Positions 23,676 through 36,800 of a stretch of DNA of 64,000 nt are shown here, piece by piece. Origin of the DNA: Onchocerca volvulus (taxonomy: Eukaryota > Nematoda > Chromadorea > Rhabditida > Onchocercidae). Each line of letters starts with the position of its first letter. Position 1 is the first letter of the stretch. Location of the stretch: assembly GCA_000499405.2 (NCBI GenBank), contig HG738140.1, positions 1,114,188-1,178,187 on the forward strand, in the 5' to 3' direction. The position numbers and the translations under genes are program-made. The notes beneath the pieces are model-generated. The model saw nothing but the letters and a program-made list of their open reading frames with translations, was not told the origin of the DNA and did no database searches.

Positions 23676-24820
23676 ATTATCAGGTATCTTATAATCTGCA
23701 GTAATGAAACATGTTAAAAATAAGCTCCCTGAAGATTTAAACGTTCTGAATCAGTCTGAATGGATCCATTTTTCCGGAATATTTTTATTGCTAACAGAAA
23801 ATTATTTTTCATGTTTTTCGACATTACAAGAGTTTCATTCAAAGATCGCTTTAGTAGAATTCACAAACATTTGTTTCAAAAAATTTTGTGACAGTTGGTG
23901 CCGTCGTGAAAAGATTTGTTTTGTTTTGTGATGAAGGCTTTGTTATAATGTAGTTTAATTGCCTCCATTACGTTATATTAATAAATTTATAAATGAATTT
24001 TGAAAATACGATCGATAACCTAAATGCCTTTATTTATGGGAATTGGGAAGTTCACGGAGATTTGGTTTAGAATCGGAAATTGATAGGGTTTGATGACGAA
24101 TTGAAGCTAAGTTGAAAAGCACTGCTAGCCGAATTACCGATGAGAGTAACGAACCTGGTGGGTAATCTTGACTCTTTTTATAATGAAGATATTTACAATA
24201 TTTTGGATAGCGCTTGATAACATCAAAGATGATAGATCAGACAGTTAATTCATTGGAAAAAAATATTTACAATATTTTAGCCCTTTCATATAATTACGAA
24301 GATTGGAACCAAAGACATTATTTTTTTTTTGTTTTCGAAACATGAGTAAAGCAATTCATATTACAAAACCATTTAACTATATCGAGATACTTAATAATAC
24401 AAAAATATTTTGACCATCTCGATATATTTGTCTTATAAAATATTTCGGTTTTCCCGATAAGTATCGACAAAAATTAGCAATCATTAATGGGATTACGAAT
24501 TTCACATTGACTTCATCAAAGTGGTATACAAATAAGAGGTTTGGTAATTCGAGGGGTTGTTCAGAACTGGCTTTGTATGTAATGGATAAGTCTAAAGTGA
24601 TATTAATCAGTTCTAAGATTTCTTTCATCAATTCTTCCGAACATTAAGTAAAGATTGAAAGACATATTAAAGCAGGGATCGCAAATGCTTCATAAAAATT
24701 GTTGCCTGCAATGGAAGATGAAAAACCTGAAAACGAGAATTTCAAGCTTCATAAAAATTGGAATAGAATGTATTCAGTTCTAAAATTAGTTCTTTTATTT
24801 TAAGTGAGCTACCGGATAAG

Positions 24821-27800
24821 ATGACATCATTGGAGAAGCAATTAAAGAAGCTACGGACAGCAGTTAGTGGGCAACTTGGAGTGGAACGACCACATGTGTC
24901 ATTGCTTTTTGATAAGAAAGATGCAGGCTCGTTATACGTGGAAAATGTATTGCAAATCGGTCAGATATTTTTTGCATATTTTCTCGAGATTTCAATTTAA
25001 GATTGATTAGAAAGTGGACAGAACTTGATTATTTCTATTTTTCATATGAAGATCAATTTCTCCTGTTATGTATTCAAGTTATGCATTTCGAGGCTTTAAA
25101 GTGTGCACAGTGCGAAACTGTTTAAATAATTTCATTTATTTTTACTTCACCGTCCAAAAATTCCTCCAAAAATTGTTTTCCACTTAATTATAAATTTCGA
25201 TCCAAAAATATTCAATTCCGTTTAGATTATCCTTTCATGAAGTTATCACCGCTAGTTCAGATAATTTAGTATTAAATGATAATATGAAGAGATTATTTTC
25301 TTAGCTTATTCAAGCTTCGTAGACTACGTCCTATCATGTTTCACAATCACTGTTATCAAGTAGAGTATAGTTTAATAATATAGGATTCTTTTGCAATTAT
25401 TAATAGTCAATTTTTTTGATTTCTTTTTTCGCAAATTTTTTATACTGTAATTGTAGGACTTGCTGGATTAGCAGAACTACGGAAAGTTGATCCAAAATTT
25501 GCTGTTGAAGAAGAGGACTTATTTGATGATGCAGCAGTTAATGTGCAACGTGCACTTTTGACAAAGGAAGAAAATGCTCTACTTGATGAGAAACTTGAAC
25601 GAGTGATCATACAGCTTTCTGCTTACTTGCATCATCTCTCAGCTAAGCAAATACTAGAATGGTTGATATTTCAGTTTCATGTAAGTCTTATGTTCCACAT
25701 TGTTTCTCTTTGACACATCACTTTTTGAGCTATGTCTTATTTTCAATTACAAATTTTGGGAAAAATTTTTTCTGAATTATGAAAGCATATGATCATCATT
25801 AAACAGAGAAATAAGTAAAGGAAAAAAAATTGCCAGTATGGTCAGAAATTAGTAGATATCGTATATCATTGAATAGTTTTCAAAAAATGAAAGCATCTAA
25901 TTGATAAAAATCGAATTCAATGCTGGAAGTTGAAAGTAAAAATTGCTTGCAGAATAGTTTGAGATTTTTGTGAGATATAAAATTTTAGAGTCAAAATTTA
26001 AAAGATATTAAATGAAATTAAGCAAAAATTAACATTATTTGAATGAAAGATTTGTGGATTTAGTTAATCCAATTATTTGTGAAATTCTTATGTTAATAAT
26101 ACTTTGTGGAAAAGTATAAAAATCTATTCTAAACTGCAAATGAAAGTTTTATTCGAAAACAGTATTTAGGGTTATTTAATAAGTATTGACGATAAAAACT
26201 TCTTTGCGACTTACTTTTGTCTCATTTTTACTCACTTTGTTCGAAAAATTCATTTAAATTTAAGGTGCAAAGTTTCAATGCCGAAGCATTATTTATTGCT
26301 TTCTTACCATATCACAGCTCAAATATATTTGGACGACTATTGTCTATACTTGATTTAAAAGGATTAGAATATGACTGGGTCAAAGATTATGCTAATTCAG
26401 AAGCGCCTATCCCAATGATGAAATTGGTCGTTATTTGTGCTTCAAGAAATCACTCGTTACTCACTCTTATACATAACCATATCGAACGTGTCAGAGAGGC
26501 TAGATTTTTTATTCATAATTATTATAATCAGTCTATGTAACTCGTTTTTACTGTTTAATTGATTTAGTCAGGTTTGAACACGAAAAAAACAAATCGGAAA
26601 TTATTTGAACAAGATATATTAAAGAGATGTGTTCTAATTTGATACAGTCATAATTGACATAAGCGGAAGGGATACGCTGTCTAAATTGATGATTATAATT
26701 AGATAATCCCTTTTAATTTGCTTTTGATGGTCATCCTGAAATATGTCTGTTATATTGTTGGAATAATCTTCAAGAGTTCGTAGCAGTAGTTGGCTTCCGC
26801 AGTGGAATGCTGTTTATGGATAGATTGAACGGGCTGATCAGTTGGAATTTTAAAAATTTAATGAAATTTATCAGTGTTTCATTTTTTCAGAATCATTAAT
26901 TTATTATGAAGGAATTTAATGATGTTTAATAAATTTTCTATTCTATTTGTACTTTTTTCAGTTATTTAGTGCAAAATTTGTGGAGACTAAATTACCACAT
27001 TTATTCACCTTTTATGCTTCAATTTCTGTGCACCTATTAGCAAAATCCGATGTAACAGATGCTTTAGTTTCGAAAATGTTGCCTTTCCTAGCCAGAGGAT
27101 TAGTGTAAGTTCATATTTTGTTTTCTTCTTATTGAGGAAATTTTAGTATGTTTAGTAAAGGAATCGTCATTTAAAAAACTATTCATGTAATTTAAAAATT
27201 AATTGTTACCATATGGAATTGAACAATCTTTTTTATATTTAATAATTTTTTCGACTTTATCCATATTTCTGAAAAAATTAACTGTTTTTAGATCAGATTT
27301 AGTTTCTCTGCGATTGGCATGTCTTATTGTAATAAGTCAGCTTTGCATAAATGTGAAGTTAGTATCCAGCAAGCTCGATTCAATGATTAAGCTTATTTTG
27401 CTGAAAATGGACAATTATACGATGAAAGAATCAATTGACACTTTGGTAGTTATTTATCAGCGTCAAGAAATAACTAGCTTCCCACTAAAGTAAATTTCTT
27501 TATGCTTACATTGTTTCGATAAAATTACAGATAGCTTAAACTTTTAGCGCGGAAATCTGGTGATTAATCCAAAGTGTTGGCATAACTATTATAGATATTT
27601 CATAGATACTCATTAGTTTCTATCAGTTTTTTTTATCAAATTCAGTCCGTTGTTTTTTTTCTTTTTTTTTTTTTTTTTTTTTTTTTTTCACAGATGCCAA
27701 CCAATAATGTTGCATGATATCTATTAGTTTTTATTAAAGTAGGTTCGAGCTTAAGCGGTTTTTTTTATGTTTTTGATTATAGCAATTGAATATTTTGCAG

Positions 27801-30800
27801 CTATTTTGCTTTTTAAGTATGTATATGTGCGGCAAGTTCTTGACTTTTTTATTCGGAAAATTTTTTCATTTTCAGGTTAAAGACCGCTTTAAAAATTGTT
27901 AGAAAAGATGAATATCTGCATATTTCGGAATATATCAAATCTTTATTTTCCATTACGGACATGCGACAATTTATTGGCGCGTTTGCACAAACTTTTATTC
28001 CTTTACTGTCAAAATGCGGTAATTTTTGTATTAATTCTTAGTCACTGTTAGCATTTTATGGCTTCTCATTGATCTTAAAAAATTGTTCGAGCCTATATTT
28101 TCCGGAAAAGTTATGAAATTTTTCGTTTTGGTATTTAGAAAACGATGTAAGTTTTGAGAAGTTTCATTGTTTATTATCCATAGATAAGGAAGAGAAGTTG
28201 ATGGAATTATGCAGTTTCTGCATCAATTGCTTGGATTTAACCTTACTGAATGATCGTATATCCGAAACAATATTGAGTTTGACACTGGAATTACTATCAG
28301 AAATGAATGATGCTGGAAAAATTCCGGATATTTTTTGCAAACATATACGTGCTTTGATATTTAGGTTTGTTTCTTTTGATACATTTGTTAGATGATTAAT
28401 GTTGTCGGGGATTTTGTGACACAATCGAATCTCAAACTTGGATAACCATTTGTTACAAAAATTTGATAACGCGACAGTTACAAATCAGTCGCACCAATAA
28501 AACAAGTGTAATGTTGAAATCATTAATATGTAAAAAAGGGTGCAAATGGAGAAAATTTTAAATAACTGGACGTAGAACAAACCATTCGTTGGTATGAATA
28601 GTTTTAAAATGATAGAAGAGGAAGGATTGATAGCGCAATACAGCTGCGCTTTTTTTTAGCGCGATAGCTGTGTTTTTTATGCGATACAGTTGTTTGTTAG
28701 ATTATGACATAGATTAGGTCTAACAGGAAATGAATACACATGCAAAAAATATTACTAATCATTTATTATACGAGCAAAAAAATCACTATACTTGTTCCGA
28801 CAAATATTACAGTTTATAGATCCAACTTTCACTCTTTTTCTTTTATTTCATTTTTTTCTTTGTAGATATTAATTTGTTGAAATTCAGATATAAATTTTAA
28901 AATATACATATCAGTATAGCATTTTCATTCAGGAAAAATGATGATCAAAGAATGATTTGAATAGGATGATTTCATAATGCAGTGAATTTAAATATTATGT
29001 CTATGTGCATGGTTTAATTATTTCCGTAGAGAAATGTATACGGCTCTTTACGAGAGAGGTCTTTACAATGTCTGCTCTAAGTTAGCTCAAGAGTATTTTT
29101 AAGTACCAAATTCAATTCACATAAATATACTCTGATCGAAGTACCAAGGCTTTTAGTTCTATTGATATGTACTGTCGATAGGTTTTGGAATTGAAATTTT
29201 AATTTGTTCATAAATTAGTCATCAACCCAGCAATAAGGATATCGCATAGCAGAATTATCTTTCATTTCTTCTCAAATAGTGCGATTTCAGATTTCCCAAT
29301 GCTTTTGCAACGATTGGTTCGGAGTGGAAAGTGCGCGATGAAAGTGTTTACAATATGTTACTGAAAGCCTGTAAATTTGAGCAGTACGAGGTATTGGTGT
29401 TTGTTTCATGTAACACTAAAGTTTTTAATTTCTCCTATTTCTGTCGCTCTGGTTTTGTTATCTTCATTGTTTCAAAATTAGTAATTAACCAATTTATTCG
29501 TATAAAGAAGTTCTTCACTTTTCGTATATTCATCACGTCATGAAATAAATGAGTGAGATTGTAATTTACATGTTGATTAAATCGTATTATTTAGATTGAA
29601 ACTTTCGAAGTGGTTACAGTAGAAAAAAAAAAGCGACGCCGACGTCATAGTAGCACTAAAAGTAGTACAGGTGAAGAAGGAAGTCAATCTTCACCTCATG
29701 TTTCAAAACCTGCATTGAAAAAAAAGCGACCGGAAGAAATTAAGGTAATAACTTGAACGCTTATACTTATTTTGGATGATATGCAAACAAATAATTATTG
29801 TTTATGATAACTAGATGCATTTAATGCAAGATTTTCTGAGTGTGTGTTAAAGGATTATTCATTAATAATGATTTTCAGCAAGAGCAACTAAATTCTGTTC
29901 GCGAACCACTCAAAATCACGTTCAATGGAGATCCAGTAGAAAAGTTAATTGATACAATTAAAGCTGAAGATTGGCCGCTTGCAGAAGCAGGTCTTGAAGT
30001 GAGTCTTTTTTCCTCTTTTGTAGTTTATATCAGTTCTGAAAATTTTTTCTGAAGAAAAGTAGTATCATTCTAAAAGTTCAATATAAATGGGCAAAGAGAT
30101 ATTATTTAAGAAAATTTTCCGACAGTAAACTGAGAAAATTAAAAGAAAAACTATGTTCTCAATTAGTGAAACACGGAATCTATCTTCTTCCATACCAGAC
30201 TTTTCCGTCACTGGCAAATTTCCTATTTTGTTGTTTAGTATATCATTTTCATTTGAAACTTTAAAGGTTCAGTCACCGTTCATTTGTGTAGGACATATTT
30301 GAATGCTAATCTTCTTCTTACTTTAGAGTGTCTGGAAGTTTTTGATCTGTGGACAGAATGGTATATGGGGCACTTAGATAAGAAAGTATGATCACAATAA
30401 TGATTTCATAACAAATCGTAGCGTTAAATTTTTAAGAAAATACTTGTTAATTTTTGATTGGAATTCATTCATATTTCAGTGTGATAGTTTTTTCTTTTTT
30501 TTTTCGCAGTGCAATTTCTGTTTTAGAAATTATCTACACCTTCTTATTTGAAAAACCGAACAGCATCTGATTTTGAAATTTTTTTGTCAAAAATGGTCGC
30601 TATTGCATTGGCAGAAGGAGCACGCCTGAAAACTGCAATAAAAAATGCTCTATCACAAGTAGGCGAAATTTCACTGGTTCATTTCCAATTTGAAATTAAG
30701 AGATAGATTAATTCAGGTTTGCCAAAATTTAAATTTTTGAGATTCGCTTTTCAAGAACAAAAGATTTGCAAAAATTCTAGTAATATTTCCAATGATTGTT

Positions 30801-33800
30801 GGTTTTTTTTTTTCTTTTTTCATGGAGGAAAAAGAACTTTTTGTTTTTGTTAGTTCTCAATTTTTTTACAGCTACCGGTGGATGCCGATTTTGCGCTTTC
30901 TTTATTGAAACCTTATACTGAATCGAAGGGTTCAAGGCGAAATCGTGATATATGCCATTGGTCTTGCTTTAAGCATGAAGATATCGAGAAATTTGAAATC
31001 AGGCGTCTCTTTGTACTTGAATTATTGCTTGTAAATCGCACTATCCAAGCGTCGGCTAAACTGTTCTATCATCTCTATGAAATTTTGAAAGAGTGAGTCG
31101 GATTTTCAAAATTAGAACAGTTGTTTGAAAGATTGAAAATACTTTTTCCAGCCATAGATATCGATTATCTTTTTGTTTGGAATAAATACAAAATATTTAT
31201 TCATCAATCATCAAAGGAGGCTACAATAAAAATGATGGGAGTTCTCTGGGCCAATTTTTTAGTTGAAAAGAAAAAATCGTATTTACAGGGTTATGCAGAA
31301 AGCTGATGAAGATAATCAGTATTTGGAGCAGCTGATTATTAATTTCATTGTTTGTTTGGTTAAAAATCCTCGTAAGTTTATTTGCGTTTTGTGTCTGAAT
31401 ATCCTGATAAAATGCAGCAAAAGTAAAACAGGCATATAAGCAGAATAATTTAAAGTAGATATTTGGGCTTCAGTATAAAATTGTATCATAATTAGAATCG
31501 GTTATTGTATTCTATGTAATGTCTCTAGTCTTATTGTTCGCTGTTATTTCTCTTTTTGCCATGTGTCAAACTAAAGACTATTTTAATTTTGTCTTCATTT
31601 CGCATTTATTAAGCTTCCATGTAATTTTAGGTGGTTATAAAGTTTTGGTGGACGATTTACAATTGGGTACAATCGTTGATATTGTTCGCCATACTCAAAA
31701 TCACCGAATTCTTCGAGATTGTTTGCAATTGCTTACATGTGCTGTAACTGTTTCGCCAGTAAGTTCCGAAAAAATTTCCAATTTTCGAGCGTTTCAATAA
31801 ATCGTAAATTTTTTCTTACGATTTATTGAAACTCTCAGAAATTGGGAATTCCAAAAATTAACATTGAAGAGTAAATCATTGAGAAATTTCTGAGTAATTA
31901 TATTCGTTTTACAGAAAAAGGTATTGGCACATCTGATGTCTGTTTATACGTTTATGGGTGATGGAGTGTTAAAGAAGGATAACGATTTAACACTGAGTGT
32001 CATTGAGGAAACGTTGAATGTGTTATTTACAACTGTTATGAACGAAAAGGTTGTGCCAGTAAATTCATGAGCTTGAAGTTTGAATTTTTTGTTTCATAAA
32101 GTATTTGTAAAAAGCTTTTTAGCGAAACTTTATAGTTTGAAAACTGTAAGAATGGCTAATTCCATATTCATCTATCAAAATATTTCGAATGTTTCGGAAA
32201 TTTAATCTTTTTATTTAGCAACTTTTCAGGATCAATCATTTCACGAGCAACTGGTGACGACTTCGCGATTATTCGCGGCATCAATTACTGATATTCCAGC
32301 TCATCGACGTGATAGAATTTTGCATGCTGTAGCTCGTTCGGCCGGAACACATTATATTTGGGTGGTTATCGCTATTCTTTTTGAGCGTTACTGCTTAAAT
32401 TGGCCTAAAAAGCCAGAGGGTTCGTTACTATATATGTCTTGGTTGATATGAGCGGATTTTCTCTTCTTTCTTGAATTTTTTAAGCCACTAAGAACTCGAT
32501 TTTTTCCTTCTCGAAATTATTTTCTGTTAAATGTTTTATGATCTATCATTTACAAATTTTGAGAATTTGGTGTTGGGAGAATTGCAAACATCTGAAGTAA
32601 AATAAATCCAAGATATATATAATCCTTTAATCCAACACTTTTGACTATGCAGTTTTGTTGGATATACAATTTTCCACTGGATTATTTTGCTTTCCATTTA
32701 ACAATGATGGGTAATTTTCAGGTCGAACATCAGCTGAATTGTATGAGGAAATGTCAACGATTATGGTATCGGAATATGATGTCGTAGAACAGCTCTCATG
32801 CACAGCAAATTTGATAAAATATATTATCAAATTGGGAGGTGATTTCTCAGCTTGCAAAAGCCCAACTGCAAGCGATAGTGAGAAGGAAAAATTTCTGTCG
32901 AAAATATTCGATCGAACGAAATATTCGGTGCAGAAATTGCGGCACTATCGTTTCGCTATATTGGGCTGGATTGCTAGGTTTCTAGAAAGTGACGAATTTA
33001 AAGCAAAGGTAATGTATTTCTCATCTACATATTAATTTTTTTAGACAAAAATGCTTCAATCATTTATGTGAAACATTAAAAACTAAAAACTTTTTCAAAT
33101 CATTAAGATGAAATAATTGAATTCATTGAAATTCTTGTTTATCGAAATGAAATAATTGAAAGTTTCTGATTTTTCAATTTCAGTTAGTAGCTGTTGATGA
33201 TAGTTCATATGATAGGCTGCTTGAAATCGCTAAAACTCTTCTGCTCTGTTCTGTTGAACTTGACGATTTCGTCACTACGGAGACATTAGACGCTGAGAAA
33301 CATAATGTGCAAGGAAATTCAAACCAACAGACTACAAACAATTACAAATATTGGATTGCCGTTTCATCACGTGCAGATATCGTTATTGAAAAGGTTCATC
33401 CAGAAATTCTAAATTCAGCTTATGTAAATAAGAAAAATTCAACTGCCAGTACTGTAAAATTAAAAAATTTTTTGAAAGATCTGAAGATGATTCGTACGTT
33501 TTTAGAGTTAAAATCTTGTTTCAGTTCCAAAATTTGTTGCCAAGTAATGTTTGCGGACATATTGTGGTGGATGTTCTGGAGCAAACTGCAACTACGCCAA
33601 AATTGAGGGATCGAGCATTGCAATTTCTGAATGCTAAACTTCTGCAGGATGGTTCATATATATGTACAGTGAAAATGGATCACTTGAATAGCTTGATTGC
33701 GAAATTTAATTCTTGGTTACGACCGGTTGAAAAAGAATTTGATGTAAGTTTATAGGATTTGAATTTATATCTATACCAACCTTCTTGCTAAAGGCTGATT

Positions 33801-36800
33801 ATGGATACTCTCTCTTTTGATTCTTTGCTATAATTATAATTATATAAAAGTAAACAGTTTATAGCATGAATGGATTCCTTAGTTATAACATTAATTTATT
33901 TTAGGTTGATCTCTGCCAAAAAGCAGCCCATACATTGAAACTGGTGGCACGTAGTATGACATCATCAACAGATTTCATGTTATTATCTGAAACCTTAGAA
34001 TTAACTGTGGAATTGGTAAGTTCCATTTTGTGTATATATTTTTCAAGAATTTTTTTTACGAAATTATGTTTTAAAATATTAGAAGATAGTCCTCTAATTC
34101 GAGTAAAAAAAAAGATGGTCCAAATTCGAAACTTTTGAGTACGACAAAATTTAATTGTTCGTTTTTTCCTTTTAATTATATATATATATATTTTACTTTA
34201 TTAGGTCATTTCCTGTTTTTAACATGTATTTGTAGCTGAATAATCGGAGCATGCATGATGAAGCAGTAACGGGTAGTTTACTTTTGTTAGCTGGTGAATT
34301 AATGCGCTTTCAACGCGTAAAAAATTCTATTCTATATTCAAATGTTCTGACAGAGATCTGTACTGAAATTCTTTTCGCTGTACTTGAAACACAGACTGTA
34401 ATCGGAACTACTGGTAATCAGCAGACTAATCTATCAAAAGATAGTGCTTTATGTGGGCGGAGACGACGCACGCAACACTCTATGAGCGGTCGTTATGTCA
34501 GTAAGTTATAGTTCTGATCTCGATAAAATTTGAGGGTTTGTTTTAAATGTGAATTTAGAAACTGAAGAGAGAATAAAAGGAATGAGTTAAGTAAAAGCTT
34601 AATGTTTTACTTTTTCCTTTTATCGTATTTTTTAATTTCGTTGAATATTTCTCAAAATAATGTTTTTAATTTAAAAATCCAGTTTTCAAAATGCAATACT
34701 TCATTATTTTCAGCAAGCAGTGATGCATTATTGATCTGTTCATTGGTATGCTTACAAAGAATTTTAGAGAATTTCGCTGAATTTATTTTTAAACATCTCC
34801 CATCCATTCTTATTATTATTTCACGGCTATGTTGCATCTGTGATTTCATACCTTCCATGGTAAGCTTTAAGCTGTTAATTCTTGAACTTGGCTATATATA
34901 TTGGATTTATTCACTTCGCAAACTTTTTCTTCATAACAAAGTCATATGATATTATCAGAATTCTGTGCATTGTTGATGAATCATAAAAATGTTTTTAAAA
35001 TTCGGTTTGACAATTTGAATTTGAAATGTGATCCAAACAAAATGATCCATTACTAGCTTAAATTCTTATCTATAAGTAGGAAATTGGAAAAGCGTTCGTT
35101 GGAATTGCAACAGATGTCAAAAATTTTTCCCTTTCTTTACTGAAGATTAATTTCGAACTGAAAGGTTTACTTGGCTCAAATAACAGTTCTTAGATACTTC
35201 AGAGCTTTAGACAGAGTCATATGAAATTACATTAGCAAATAAAAAAAAGGAAATAAAAGCAAATGTCTTACTAATGAATCTTTATGATGACTCAGTTTTC
35301 TTCTAGTCTTTAGCGGCAATGTTTTCTCATAGCAGTCAGAGAAATATCTTACTTTACGAAATTTATGTAATTCATAAAGAATAAAAAGAGAAAGAGGATA
35401 AAAGAGCTTAGAAAATAAGGATAAGAATTAAGTAAATCAAAGTTATCTTATTTGATAAAATTGCTTCTTTCTATCATTCTCACTCTATGCCCCAATATAG
35501 AAGCTCTGGAAAAAAGATCCTGGATGTGGATTTCTTTTTCAGGATTATTCCATTCAACAGATGCAGTCAGCGAACAAATTTCCTGCTGCTCAGCAACGAA
35601 TTTCCTATATATGTCGTTCATTATCAAAAATGGAGCTAAGAATTGTTTTAGATGCTTTTGATGAAGCTTGCAAGACTTTGACAACTGAACCGGCAAGTTC
35701 CTGTTTTTATTCCTTTTAACATCTTATTCATTTATGGAATCGAACTTGATAGATTGGATTCCATGAACCTGAAACGAAAATTAGTATTTATCTACTACTA
35801 GTTATGCCTTGGCGTTACCATCAGACAGTGGAAAATTCGATGCCCTGAATAGATCATTGCAAGAGTAATTATAAAATTTCGAAATTATACTTACTTCATT
35901 TTATTAAGTATTTACATATTCATCTTCTATTTTTTCCTGCTTCCTTCAACTTATTGCAGTCTTTTCTCTATATTGAACTTTTTCACTGAAGTCTGTGCTG
36001 TTTTAATAAATACCTGTCAAATTTTTTGTCAAAGTTTATAATCACTTTAATCAGTAATAATTAGTAATCATGAAATTGGAATTATAATATGCAGAGATTG
36101 GAGGTTGAAACTAGAATCTTGAAATTAAATGGAAAAACTTACATAATATAAACACTCGAGAAATTACTTGAAAAAATCTATTTCGATTTTACTTTTTACT
36201 TGTGTTATTTATAGGCAGCTATGGGTATGCTTTTCAAAATGTTTTCGTCGATTAATGATATTAAAAATAGACAAATATTGCTAAAATTTGTTGTTCCTGT
36301 GTGCGATGTTTACTTCCACGGTCTTGACGTGCGTTCAAATAATGTGAAATTGGATGTAAGTCACTTGGGTTTTACAAATAATAAAGTATTTCCAGATATG
36401 AATTTATTGTTTTTTCATCTTTCGAAAAGACGCAATTTCATATGAATAGGAAATTCAATTTGTAAGAGCTTTTGTTTTGCAGAAAAATGATGTCGTTGAT
36501 AATGCTGAACTAATGATTATTGATAGTTTTTTGGAAGTTGTTGATAATTTATCTGAAAATGAATTTCGGACAGTGACGAAATCTATTTACACACGTTTAC
36601 AAGATGCTTTATCACCTAAAGCGAAAATAGAGATGCGATATCGTTCAATTACAATATTTAGATTTTTAAATCGGTAGGTTATTTCTGGAAATTTCCAGAA
36701 AAAGGAGTTGAGGATGCTTCGAATATTTTTGTTCTGTTTCTCAGGTTTCATGAATTTTTTTTCTTTATGATCTCATTGTACTTGATTGTACTAACTTCGA

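Larger units (their letters stand above)
20600..24820. other. repeat-rich spacer between divergent rec-8 and toe-1
   Basis: No supported exons. It contains the tandem arrays at 20731-20975 and 22040-22440 and two duplicated segments, listed separately. Open frames at 22026-22292, 23704-23931 and 24377-24631 are repeat-derived or show no recognisable features. The flanking genes are transcribed away from this region, so both promoters must lie in it. Confidence 0.6.

Noticed and set aside
23704..23931. 75-codon open frame MKHVKNKLPEDL...
   Set aside because: No recognisable domain, no clear acceptor or downstream exon; it lies in repeat-rich spacer.
27742..27760. GGTTCGAGCTT, resembling a tRNA B box
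   Set aside because: It lacks the CC end of the B box and no A box or cloverleaf could be formed around it. No tRNA, 5S rRNA or spliced-leader RNA gene was recognised in the window.
28626..28700. Short repeats of GCGATACAGCTG-like sequence inside a toe-1 intron
   Set aside because: Three imperfect copies with poly-T between them; too short and irregular to call as an element.
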